This document shows positions 18,410-25,477 of a DNA stretch of 32,262 bases, one piece after another. The translations under genes and the position numbers were made by a program. Each line of letters opens with the position of its first letter. The first letter of the stretch is position 1. The notes beneath the pieces were generated by a model. That model had not been told where the DNA came from. It searched no databases and saw only the letters and a program-made list of their open reading frames with translations. The DNA comes from Streptosporangium minutum (lineage in GTDB: Bacteria; Actinomycetota; Actinomycetes; Streptosporangiales; Streptosporangiaceae): the NCBI RefSeq assembly GCF_002149035.1, contig NZ_NGFP01000089.1:1-32262 (forward strand), in the 5' to 3' direction.

Positions 18410-19070
18410 GCCCCGCCGCCCGGCGTCTCCTCATCAGCGCCAGCCCACCGGCACCGGCGAGGACGGCGGCCGCGCCGATCCCCCAGCCGAGCACGACGGC
18501 CGGCGTCTCACCCTTCTCGGCCGCCGCCCCGTGCGCGCGCCCGGCCAGCGCGAGACCGCCGCCACCGGTGTCGGGGCCGGAGCCGCCGACCACGTAGAGC
18601 TCCCCGTAGAGGGTGTCGCCCTGGCAGTCCACCTCCACGGCGTAGGCCCCCCACGGCGCGTCGTAGTCCACCTGCGCCCAGCCGACCGCGACAGGAGGCC
18701 CGCCCTCGAAACCGCCACCGGGCCCGTCCGCGAAACCGTCACCGAAGCCGTCGCCGGGCCCGTCCCCGAAGCCACGTCCGGGCCCGTCCCCGAACCCGCC
18801 GGGGCCGTCCTCCTCGAACCCCTCGCCGTCCTGGAACCCCGGGCCGCCGAGCTCCACCTCGTTCCGGAAGGCCGCCGACTGGGCGAAGGCGGGCCCGTCG
18901 CACTCCAGCGCCGCGATCTCGATGTCCTGCCCCGGCCTCACCCGGTACGGCGAGAGCCGCACCTCCTGGTCGTCTCCCCACACCGCAGCCGGCCACGCCG
19001 CCCCCGCGACCATGACGGCCGTCACGGCCGTCACGGCCCAGCGGGTCAGAACCCCCGTCGACTGCATCAC
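18402..19070 (-). CDS. Gly-rich surface protein with C-terminal membrane anchor, coupled to sortase
   Basis: 222 residues from the GTG at 19070; an ATG three bases later is equally possible. A signal peptide (1 to about 31) is followed by a small beta-rich part with two Cys (57 and 149). A Gly/Asp/Phe repeat region (about 76-125) is made of GFGDGPG-like units. The C-terminus has a hydrophobic helix (about 190-212) and then RRRR. Signal peptide, helix and basic tail are what a sortase substrate has, and the sortase gene overlaps it by 8 bases. No LPxTG or LAxTG pentapeptide precedes the helix; the nearest look-alike, GPDTG at 165-169, is over 20 residues too early. No known family was recognised. 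GGAGA precedes the start. Confidence 0.7.
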   Translation of the reverse strand: MMQSTGVLTRWAVTAVTAVMVAGAAWPAAVWGDDQEVRLSPYRVRPGQDIEIAALECDGPAFAQSAAFRNEVELGGPGFQDGEGFEEDGPGGFGDGPGRGFGDGPGDGFGDGFADGPGGGFEGGPPVAVGWAQVDYDAPWGAYAVEVDCQGDTLYGELYVVGGSGPDTGGGGLALAGRAHGAAAEKGETPAVVLGWGIGAAAVLAGAGGLALMRRRRAAGRG

Positions 19071-19111
19071 GTCTCTCCGTCTCCAGCAGATACGATCTTG
19101 CTATCGATCGC

Positions 19112-19122
19112 TACCTACCCAG
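19112..19122 (-). promoter_or_regulatory. TACCTACCCAG element upstream of the sortase-substrate gene
   Basis: Minus strand CTGGGTAGGTA, 42 bases before the start, matching 10 of 11 positions of the site at 21826-21836. The two sites precede the only two surface-protein operons in this district. The rest of the gap 19071-19229 has no gene. Confidence 0.3.
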
Positions 19123-19229
19123 GTCAGAGAGCGTGTCCGTCAAAAGAAGATCAAAATCCGAGCGGCCTTTCCGGCATATGCCGCAGACTCCCCGGACCTC
19201 GCGGCGGCCGCGATCGCCGTACGGACTCC

Positions 19230-19967
19230 CTAGGTGGACTTCGCGGCGGCCATGGCCGCGCCCACGATGCCGGCCTCGTTCTGCAGGGCGGCCGGCACAA
19301 CCGGGGTGCGCACCCGTACCTTGGGCAGGAACTTCTCCGACTTCTTACTGACCCCGCCGCCGATGATGATCAGCGACGGGGAGAACAGCGCCTCGACGTG
19401 CTGCAGATACTCCTCGACCCGCCCCGCCCACTTCTCCCAGCTCAGCTCGTGATCCTCGCGCGCGTGGTCGGAGGCCCGCTTCTCGGCGTCCTTGCCCCTG
19501 ATCTCCAGGTGCCCGAGCTCGGTGTTGGGCACCAGACGGCCGTCGACGAACAGGGCGCTGCCGATCCCGGTGCCGAAGGTCAGCACCAGCACCACCCCGT
19601 CCTTGCCCCGGCCCGCGCCGATCGCCATCTCGGCCGTGCCGGCCGCGTCGGCGTCGTTGAGCACCACCACGGACAGGCCCGTCGCCTTGGCGAACAGCGC
19701 CCGCGCGTCCTCGCCGATCCACGCCTCGTCCACGTTGGCGGCCGACCTCGTGATCCCGGCGGTCACGACCCCGGGGAAGGTCACGCCGACCGGGCCGGTC
19801 CAGCCGAAGTGCTCGACGATCTGCGCGACCACCGCGGCCACCGCCTTGGGGGTAGCGGGGACGGGCGTCGGGATCCGCAGGCGCTCCCGTGTCAGCTCAC
19901 CTTTGACGACGTCCACCGGCGCACCCTTGATCCCGGATCCGCCGATGTCGATTCCCAGCGCTTCCAT
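19230..19967 (-). CDS. ppgK: Polyphosphate glucokinase
   Basis: 245 residues. A ROK-type sugar kinase: phosphate-1 motif [15 protein letters not shown] (5-19), catalytic-type [35 protein letters not shown] and [13 protein letters not shown] near the C-terminus, all typical of actinobacterial PpgK. The enzyme phosphorylates glucose using inorganic polyphosphate, often also ATP. An ATG at 19967 is chosen because AGGAGG stands at ideal distance; an in-frame upstream extension is low-complexity. Lying near a cellulase on the same strand it could help use glucose from cellulose, though it has no CelR box and linkage is inference. Confidence 0.93.
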   Translation of the reverse strand: MEALGIDIGGSGIKGAPVDVVKGELTRERLRIPTPVPATPKAVAAVVAQIVEHFGWTGPVGVTFPGVVTAGITRSAANVDEAWIGEDARALFAKATGLSVVVLNDADAAGTAEMAIGAGRGKDGVVLVLTFGTGIGSALFVDGRLVPNTELGHLEIRGKDAEKRASDHAREDHELSWEKWAGRVEEYLQHVEALFSPSLIIIGGGVSKKSEKFLPKVRVRTPVVPAALQNEAGIVGAAMAAAKST

Positions 19968-20166
19968 GACATCCACCTCCTGCTCCGGGCTCCTTCCCCG
20001 TGACAGGGCGCTGATGCTTCCACGGCGGCCGGCCGGCTCCGCGGACCGTACGGCGGGCGTCACGACGGGAGGAGACACGGCAGGAGGGCATCACGGCAGG
20101 ACAGGGCCCAGGGAGGGAGCCCCCGGGGCCGGCCTCCGGGATGCCGTCGCCACCGGTCATGCGCCG

Positions 20167-21156
20167 TCACCCCACGGCGGCGCGACGCCGGCGGAGCCGG
20201 ACGACCAGGACCGCGACCGCCACCAGCAGCGCGACCAGCCCCCCGACGACGCCGAAGAGGGACAGCAGGCCCGAGTCCAGCGGGACCGGCGGGCCCGCGC
20301 CGGCTCGCGGGAAGGTGACGGTGGCACTGACCGTCCGCTTCACCGTGCCGCTCATCAGGGTCAGCTCGACCTTCCACGGGCCGTCCGGTATCCGCCGGTC
20401 CAGCGTCACGGTCACCGGGGCGGCGGCTCCGGGGAGCAGCGTGACCCCCAGGTCGGCGGCGAACGGCCCCGCCGACAGGCCGCCCGGCCCGTCCGACAGC
20501 GACAGCGACCCGCTCATGTCCAGGGCCCGCGCACCGGTGTTGTGAACCAGGGCCGCCAGTTGCGGCCTGCCGTCCGGCGCCCGTACGGGCGTCAGCTCCT
20601 CGATCCGGAAATCCGACGGCGGCTCACCGCCGCGACCTATGTCGAGATAGACGCGGATCCCGACCCGGCTGACGACACGTACGGGATGGGCGGCGTCGGC
20701 CTCGGCGACGGCCTGCGCCCAGACGACGCCGTAGCGTTCGCCCCGGGAGGCCTCCGGCGGCACCTCGATCACGACCCGGGCGGCCCCGCGCCCTCCGGGA
20801 GGCAGGTCGAGCGAGGGGCGGTCGAGTGACATCCAGCCCGTCAGCTCGTTGGGGGTGCGCCCCCGCGCCATGGTGAACCTGTCGCGCACGATGTCGGCGC
20901 CGGCCGGGTACAGATCGATGTGCTGGGCCTCGCCGGAGGTGTTGGAGATCTCCAGCCGCCGCCTGATGGTTGTCCCCGGGGAGAGGTGATCGACGATGTA
21001 GGCACGCGCCCGCGGGTCGTCGCGGCGGCTGACGGGCGCCTCCAGGAGCCGGATGCCGATCTTGCCGTGGGAGTCCTCGGCTTGTCCGCTCGCGCCGGCC
21101 GGCGGTCCGGCCGCACCGGCCGCACCCGAGCAGAAGAGTGCGGCCAGCAGCGTCAA
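20167..21156 (-). CDS. DUF916-like (WxL-interacting type) membrane-anchored surface protein
   Basis: 329 residues. A hydrophobic N-terminal signal ([15 protein letters not shown]) precedes two beta-sandwich domains. The first (about 30-160) contains a region like DUF916, including [19 protein letters not shown] and a Pro/Gly-rich strand near 118. The second (about 170-280) is Ig-like. A C-terminal helix (about 298-320, [20 protein letters not shown]) and RLRRRR tail anchor it. DUF916 proteins in Firmicutes bind WxL proteins and peptidoglycan. The preceding gene encodes a small WxL-like secreted protein 22 bases away, which supports a pair. The start appears to be TTG at 21156; no ATG or GTG is available in frame after the previous stop and no good ribosome binding site was seen, so translation may depend on re-initiation. 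Confidence 0.7.
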   Translation of the reverse strand: MTLLAALFCSGAAGAAGPPAGASGQAEDSHGKIGIRLLEAPVSRRDDPRARAYIVDHLSPGTTIRRRLEISNTSGEAQHIDLYPAGADIVRDRFTMARGRTPNELTGWMSLDRPSLDLPPGGRGAARVVIEVPPEASRGERYGVVWAQAVAEADAAHPVRVVSRVGIRVYLDIGRGGEPPSDFRIEELTPVRAPDGRPQLAALVHNTGARALDMSGSLSLSDGPGGLSAGPFAADLGVTLLPGAAAPVTVTLDRRIPDGPWKVELTLMSGTVKRTVSATVTFPRAGAGPPVPLDSGLLSLFGVVGGLVALLVAVAVLVVRLRRRRAAVG

Positions 21157-21178
21157 CGCGCACGGCCTGGCGATCCGG

Positions 21179-21733
21179 CTAGGCCACCTGATGTGTCACC
21201 GTCCCGGTGTAGGTGCCCGTCTGGGCGGTGAGGGGGATCGAGATCACCAGGGTGGGGTTCCAGGTCACCGTGCTGCCGCCGGTGCCCCCCGAGTGGGAGA
21301 AGGCCGTCACCGCGGCACCGGCCGTACCGGTCAGCGCGACCCTGTCGGCCTCGGCGGGCTGGCCCGGGGTGAAGGTGCCGCCGCCGCTTCCGGGGGCCGA
21401 GGCCGGCCCGGACCAGTACGCCAGCGCGCTGAAGGGGATGGTCAGCGCGGCGACGGTGAAGTCCGTCGCGTACACCGACGCCGTCCAGTCCGACGTGGCC
21501 CCGCCGCGGGTGTCGGAGACCGACACCGGACCGAGCAGACCGGTGATCGTGCCTCCCGGAGGGGCGTTGCCGAGGTCGACCGGGCCGGCGGGGGCGCTGA
21601 CGTCCAGGCTGCCCGCGGACACCTCGAAGGTGACCGGGGTGTCATCGGTGGGGGCGGCCACCGCCGGCGCCGCGAACAGGAACATCAGCACACCCGCGCC
21701 CGCCGAGGTGAGCATCATGGATCTCTTGCGCAA
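21179..21733 (-). CDS. Small secreted WxL-like surface protein
   Basis: 184 residues from a TTG at 21733, chosen because GGAAGGA lies 7 bases before it and the product begins LRKRSMMLTSAG, a good basic signal-peptide start; cleavage is likely after AVA. The mature part is all beta. It has DWTASVYATDF in mid-protein and ends TYTGTVTHQVA, the positions and pattern of the WxL fold (Trp-x-x-x-Val early, Tyr-x-(G/A)-x-(V/I)-T at the end). WxL domains bind the wall non-covalently in Firmicutes. It directly precedes a DUF916-like gene, the usual partner. Similarity is by pattern only and should be confirmed with a profile search. Confidence 0.55.
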   Translation of the reverse strand: MRKRSMMLTSAGAGVLMFLFAAPAVAAPTDDTPVTFEVSAGSLDVSAPAGPVDLGNAPPGGTITGLLGPVSVSDTRGGATSDWTASVYATDFTVAALTIPFSALAYWSGPASAPGSGGGTFTPGQPAEADRVALTGTAGAAVTAFSHSGGTGGSTVTWNPTLVISIPLTAQTGTYTGTVTHQVA

Positions 21734-21825
21734 GGTCTCTTCCTTCCGAATGGCCGAACATGTCTTCGGGGGGCCGAGCAAGCGATGAATCTTCCCTACC
21801 TGCCGCGATTACCTTAAGTTCTCAA

Positions 21826-21836
21826 TAGCTACCCAG
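21826..21836 (-). promoter_or_regulatory. TAGCTACCCAG element upstream of the WxL-like gene
   Basis: On the minus strand this reads CTGGGTAGCTA, about 95 bases before the start. Ten of its 11 positions match an element at 19112-19122 before the sortase-substrate gene. It may be a shared sigma-factor or regulator site for surface genes. Confidence 0.3.
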
Positions 21837-21908
21837 AGTGACGATAACGGCAAAGAGTCCGTCGTGAGATGCACCGGTAATGACCGAAGTGCCGCGGGGT
21901 CCGGCCGG

Positions 21909-22027
21909 TCACCCGACGCCGTCGAGGCGGACGAGCACCGTGCCGACGTGGTCGAGGCAGCCGTCGACGCCCTCGGGGACGGCCTCGGCGAGCCGCGCGG
22001 CGATCTCTCCTACACCCGCGCCGGGCG
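21909..22027 (-). pseudogene. Possible short gene remnant
   Basis: The minus-strand frame reads GVGEIAARLAEAVPEGVDG then CLDHVGT, ending at TGA 21911-21909. The phrase recalls the cofactor-domain region of zinc-free or zinc-type alcohol dehydrogenases (PEGVD...DNVGG), but only about 35 codons remain and there is no start. The upstream side runs into an 8-base tandem repeat. This may be a decayed fragment or chance. Confidence 0.2.
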
Positions 22028-22039
22028 GCCAGGCCAAAC

Positions 22040-22077
22040 AGGCGGACAGGCGGGCAGGCGGGCAGGCGGGCAGGCGA
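22040..22077. repeat. Tandem octamer repeat (AGGCGGGC, about 4.7 copies)
   Basis: Units at 22040-22047 (AGGCGGAC), 22048-22055, 22056-22063 and 22064-22071 (all AGGCGGGC), then a partial unit. It lies in the 620-base gap between the LacI gene and the WxL-like gene. Such repeats change copy number by slippage. Confidence 0.85.
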
Positions 22078-22222
22078 TGTTCCGCGGCGGGAACATCGGT
22101 GATCCACTGGATGCCCCCGCCCCGGAGGCCGGCTCTTGGGCCAGGTGCTTGCGACAGATATCCGTAACACCGGAACGCATGTCCACAAGCCCGCGACCGC
22201 GAGGGCGCTCGAAGTTCGCCTC

Positions 22223-22366
22223 GGCCCCACAGAGGGGTCTCGGCATTCGACCGGCCCCACCGGGGACTTCAGCACATGACCGGCCCCCCTGGGGCTTCAG
22301 CGCTCGACCGACCTCCCCAAAGCTTCAGCACATGACCGGCCCCACCCGAGGCTTCAGCGCTTGACC
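22223..22366. repeat. Five tandem 28-30-base repeats overlapping the LacI stop codon
   Basis: Copies at 22223-22252, 22253-22281, 22282-22309, 22310-22337 and 22338-22366. Each has GGCCCC-like, GGCTTCAGC-like and GACC blocks. The last copy contains the LacI stop codon, so the array looks like duplications of the gene's own 3' end running downstream. Copies alternate in the sequence just before GACC: CGCTT or CGCTC in two, ACAT in the other two, so two-unit blocks were probably copied. The outermost copy is the most diverged. Confidence 0.85.
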
Positions 22367-23334
22367 GGCCCCGTGGAGGCCCTGACCACCAGTTCGGGCT
22401 CGAAGAGCAGCTCGTCGGCCGGGACCAGGGCCTTGTCGATCTGGGCCGCCAGAAGGTCGACGACCGCGCGGCCCATCGCGTCGATCGGCTGGCGCAGGGT
22501 GGTCAGCGGCGGGTCGGTGCAGTTCATCAGGGCGGAGTCGTCGTAGCCGATCACCGAGATGTCGTCGGGCACCGACAGCCCCGCCCGGCGCGCCGCCCGG
22601 ATCGCGCCCAGCGCCATGACGTCGCTGGCGCAGATGACGCCGGTCACGCCCCGCCGTATCAGCCGGGTCGCCGCCGCGTGCCCGCCCTCCAGGGAGAACA
22701 TGGTGTGCTCGACGAACTCCGGCGCCAGGTCGGCCGCCTCCAGCTTGCGCCGCGAGGGCACGTGGTCCGGCGGGCCGAGCACCATGCCGATCCGCTCGTG
22801 CCCCAGCGAGCGCAGGTGCCCGAGTGCCATCTCGGCGGCCACCACGTCGTCGCACGAGACCTGGGGGAAGGCGAGATGCTCCACCGCGGCGTTGACCAGC
22901 ACGGTCGGCAACCGGCGCTCCAGCAGTAGCTCGTAGTGGCTGTGGGAGGCGTCGGCCTGGGCGAACAGTCCTCCGGCGAACACCACACCGGACACCTGCT
23001 GCTGGAGGAGCAGGTCGACGTACTCCGCCTCGGAGACCCCGCCCAGCGTCCTGGTGCACAGCACCGAGGTGAACCCCTGCTGGGCCAGCGCTCCCCCGAC
23101 CACCTCGGCGAACGCCGGGAAGATCGGATTCTGCAGCTCCGGCAGGACGAGCCCCACCAGTCTCGCCCGGTCACCGCGCAGCTGCGTGGGCCGCTCGTAG
23201 CCGAGCACGTCGAGGGCCGTGAGCACGGCCTCCCGCGTCGCCTCGGACACCCCCGGTTTGCCGTTGAGCACGCGGCTCACCGTCGCCTCGCTCATGCCGA
23301 CCTTCTTGGCCACCTCTGCAAGCCGTCGCGTCAT
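22354..23334 (-). CDS. LacI-family transcriptional regulator
   Basis: 326 residues. The N-terminal LacI helix-turn-helix is plain: LAEVAKKVGMSEATVSRVLNG (broken here as LAEVAKKVGM and SEATVSRVLNG), then the hinge helix region REAVLTALDVLGYERP. The rest is a periplasmic-binding-protein-like sensor (VGLVLPELQNPIFPAF through VIGYDDSALM and PLTTLRQP). Its ligand is probably a sugar. No sugar transporter or glycosidase is adjacent, so its targets beyond itself are unknown; it need not be the CelR/CebR that acts on the cellulase. ATG 23334 is chosen because the HTH begins there. There is little 5' leader and no strong ribosome binding site, so translation may be nearly leaderless. Two operator-like palindromes lie at its promoter. 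Confidence 0.9.
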   Translation of the reverse strand: MTRRLAEVAKKVGMSEATVSRVLNGKPGVSEATREAVLTALDVLGYERPTQLRGDRARLVGLVLPELQNPIFPAFAEVVGGALAQQGFTSVLCTRTLGGVSEAEYVDLLLQQQVSGVVFAGGLFAQADASHSHYELLLERRLPTVLVNAAVEHLAFPQVSCDDVVAAEMALGHLRSLGHERIGMVLGPPDHVPSRRKLEAADLAPEFVEHTMFSLEGGHAAATRLIRRGVTGVICASDVMALGAIRAARRAGLSVPDDISVIGYDDSALMNCTDPPLTTLRQPIDAMGRAVVDLLAAQIDKALVPADELLFEPELVVRASTGPVKR

Positions 23335-23350
23335 GACGAAACCATACGGC

Positions 23351-23392
23351 ATTAGACGCAAGTATTTGCGGATCTTTGCGAAAGTTCTCGCA
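23351..23392 (-). promoter_or_regulatory. LacI-gene promoter with two operator-like palindromes
   Basis: CGCAAGTATTTGCG (23357-23370) has 5-base arms around 4 bases. TGCGAAAGTTCTCGCA (23377-23392) has 5-base arms around 6. They share the TTGCG half-site and are centred 21 bases apart. A -10-like TCTAAT on the minus strand (23356-23351) abuts the first. Binding would sit in the -35 to -10 spacer and upstream, as expected for autorepression. Confidence 0.6.
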
Positions 23393-23460
23393 TATCTTCC
23401 TTGCGGCTCCTGCCCTCCCGGCGCGGCGGGAACGCCCGCGCCGCACCCCCTCCGGCCGGC

Positions 23461-23487
23461 GCGGCCTCCGCCGTCCCTGGAGGCCGC
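23461..23487 (-). terminator. Hairpin terminator candidate after the ABC-F gene
   Basis: GCGGCCTCC (23461-23469) pairs with GGAGGCCGC (23479-23487), 9-bp stem with 9-base loop, 28 bases past the ABC-F stop on the minus strand. Confidence 0.55.
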
Positions 23488-23515
23488 GGGGCGCCGAGGT
23501 CGCGGAGGCCGGCCT

Positions 23516-25153
23516 CTAGATCTCCGCGACCCGACCGGCGTCGACGTGGATGTGCCTGGTGGTGTGTACGGCGTCCAGCATCCGCCGGTCGTGGGTGACC
23601 AGCAGGAGCGTGCCGGGATAGGAGACGAGCGCGGACTCCAGCTGCTCGATGGCCGCCAGGTCCAGGTGGTTGGTCGGCTCGTCGAGGACGAGGAGGTTCA
23701 CCCCCCGGGCCTGGAGCAGCGCGAGCGCGGCCCGGGTCCGCTCCCCCGGCGACAGGGTCGCGGCCGGGCGCAGCACGTGCGCCGCACGCAGCCCGAACTT
23801 GGCGAGCAGCGTGCGCACGTCGGCGGGGGGCATGTCCGGCGCGGCGGCGCCGAAGGCGTCCAGCAGCGGTTCGCCGCCGAGGAACAGCCCGCGGGCCTGG
23901 TCCACCTCGCCGACGACCACCCCGGAGCCGAGCGAGGCGTTCCCCTCATCCAGCGGGAGCCTGCCCAGGAGCGCCGCCAGGAGCGTGGACTTGCCCGAGC
24001 CGTTGGCCCCGGTGATCGCCACCCGTTCGGCCCAGCCGATCTGCAGGTCCACCGGACCGAGGGTGAAGACGCCGCGCCGGACGACCGCTCCGCGCAGGGT
24101 GGCGACGACCGCCCCCGCCCGCGGGGCGACGGCGATCTCCATCCGGAGCTCCCACTCCTTGCGGGGCTCCTCGACCTCCTCCAGCCGCTCGATCATCCGC
24201 TCGGTCTGGCGGGCCTTGGCGGCCTGCTTCTCGGTCGCCTCGGTGCGGAAGTTCCGGCCGATCTTGTCGTTGTCGCCCGCCTTGCGCCGCGCGTTCTTGA
24301 CGCCCTTCTCCATCCAGGCCCGCTGCATCCCGGCCCGCTGCTTGAGTGAGGCGACGGTGCCGGCGTACTCCTCGTACTCGTCGCGGGCGTGCTGCCGGGC
24401 CACCTCGCGCTCGGCGAGGTACGCCTCGTAGCCGCCGCCGTAGATCCCGATCCGCTGCTGGACGAGGTCGAGCTCGACGACCCGGTTCGCCGTCCTGGCC
24501 AGGAACTCGCGGTCATGGCTGACCAGGACCGTCCCGGCGCGCAGGCCGACGACGAAGCGCTCCAGCCGCTCCAGGCCCTCCAGGTCGAGGTCGTTGGTGG
24601 GCTCGTCCAGCAGGAAGACGTCATAGCGGCTGAGCAGCAGGGAGGCCATTCCCGCCCGCGCCGCCTGGCCGCCGGAGAGCGCCGTCATCGGCCGGTCCAG
24701 GTCCACCGCCAGGCCGAGGTCGGCGACGACCTCCTCGGCGCGGTCCTCCAGGTCGGCTCCGCCCAGGGCCAGCCACTTCTCCAGGCCGGCGGCGTAGGCG
24801 TCGTCGGCGCCGGGACGGCCCTCGACCAGGCCCTCGGTCGCGGCGTCCAGCTCGCGCTGGGCGTCGGCCACCCCGGTCCGCCTGGCCAGGAAGGCCGCGA
24901 CCGTCTCGTCCGCCCGGCGCTCCCGCTCCTGCGGCAGATAGCCGACCACCGCCGAGGGCGGGCTGAGCCGTACGGCACCATGCTCCGGGGGCAGCAGCCC
25001 GGCCATGATCCGCATCAGGGTGGACTTGCCCGCCCCGTTCATCCCGACCAGGCCGATCACATCGCCGGGGGCGACGACCAGGTCCAGTCCGGAGAACAGC
25101 GCGCGGTCGCCGTGTCCTGCGGCGAGATCTTTGGCGACGATGGTGGCACTCAT
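23516..25153 (-). CDS. ABC-F family ATPase (translation factor or ribosome protection type)
   Basis: 545 residues with two ABC ATPase domains and no membrane segment, which defines ABC-F. Domain 1 has GMNGAGKS near 37, signature LSGGQ and LLDEPTNDLD. Domain 2 has GANGSGKS, LSPGE and LVLDEPTNHLD. Between them is a charged helical linker (about 245-325, including KNARRKAGDNDKIGRNF) as in the P-site-reaching linker. Members either tune translation elongation or eject ribosome-targeting antibiotics. The linker looks of the TlrC/actinomycete antibiotic-resistance sort, but this is not decisive. ATG 25153 (MSATIVAKDL) is chosen; the extension to 25294 is through a leader that contains a long hairpin. 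Confidence 0.9.
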   Translation of the reverse strand: MSATIVAKDLAAGHGDRALFSGLDLVVAPGDVIGLVGMNGAGKSTLMRIMAGLLPPEHGAVRLSPPSAVVGYLPQERERRADETVAAFLARRTGVADAQRELDAATEGLVEGRPGADDAYAAGLEKWLALGGADLEDRAEEVVADLGLAVDLDRPMTALSGGQAARAGMASLLLSRYDVFLLDEPTNDLDLEGLERLERFVVGLRAGTVLVSHDREFLARTANRVVELDLVQQRIGIYGGGYEAYLAEREVARQHARDEYEEYAGTVASLKQRAGMQRAWMEKGVKNARRKAGDNDKIGRNFRTEATEKQAAKARQTERMIERLEEVEEPRKEWELRMEIAVAPRAGAVVATLRGAVVRRGVFTLGPVDLQIGWAERVAITGANGSGKSTLLAALLGRLPLDEGNASLGSGVVVGEVDQARGLFLGGEPLLDAFGAAAPDMPPADVRTLLAKFGLRAAHVLRPAATLSPGERTRAALALLQARGVNLLVLDEPTNHLDLAAIEQLESALVSYPGTLLLVTHDRRMLDAVHTTRHIHVDAGRVAEI

Positions 25154-25204
25154 GGGGAAACGGTATCCGGCGGCGGGCCCCTCTCCCTCCCATCGGACCC
25201 GACC

Positions 25205-25240
25205 GTCCGCCTTCCGGACTCCGACGTCCGGAAGGCGGAC
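25205..25240 (-). promoter_or_regulatory. Leader hairpin upstream of ABC-F gene, attenuator candidate
   Basis: A perfect 15-bp stem, GTCCGCCTTCCGGAC (25205-25219) with its complement (25226-25240), loop TCCGAC. It lies 52-87 bases before the ABC-F start, downstream of a TTGACA hexamer (25287-25282, minus strand). Antibiotic-resistance ABC-F genes are often controlled by leader hairpins. The remaining sequence in 25154-25477 shows no further gene. Confidence 0.55.
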
Positions 25241-25477
25241 TGCGACGCCAACCGTATTCCCGACAAAACGGACAGCTTCCGTGTCAAGATCCACCGGCGG
25301 AGCACCGTCCCGGCACCGGCACGACCTGCGGACTCACAGCCAAACGTTACTTTACAGAAATTTTATCTGCTCTTTTTTGAGACTTCAGCCAACGATTCCT
25401 CCGCCAGGCCCGTCTTATAGAGGTAGAAGCGATCACCCCCGACCGCTTCTCACAACGGGGAGAAGGAAAACGTCTTG

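Noticed and set aside
18720-18860. A frameshifted or spurious region because of Gly/Phe/Asp repeats
   Set aside because: The frame is continuous with a signal peptide before and a membrane anchor after, so the repeats are part of a real protein.
22223-22366. A CRISPR array
   Set aside because: Repeats are contiguous with no unique spacers, diverged, and overlap a coding end; no cas genes are present.
22354-23334. The LacI regulator as the repressor of the GH6 cellulase
   Set aside because: Its own promoter palindromes (TTGCG half-sites) differ from the CelR/CebR box, and it lies about 5 kb away with other genes between. Not excluded, but unsupported.
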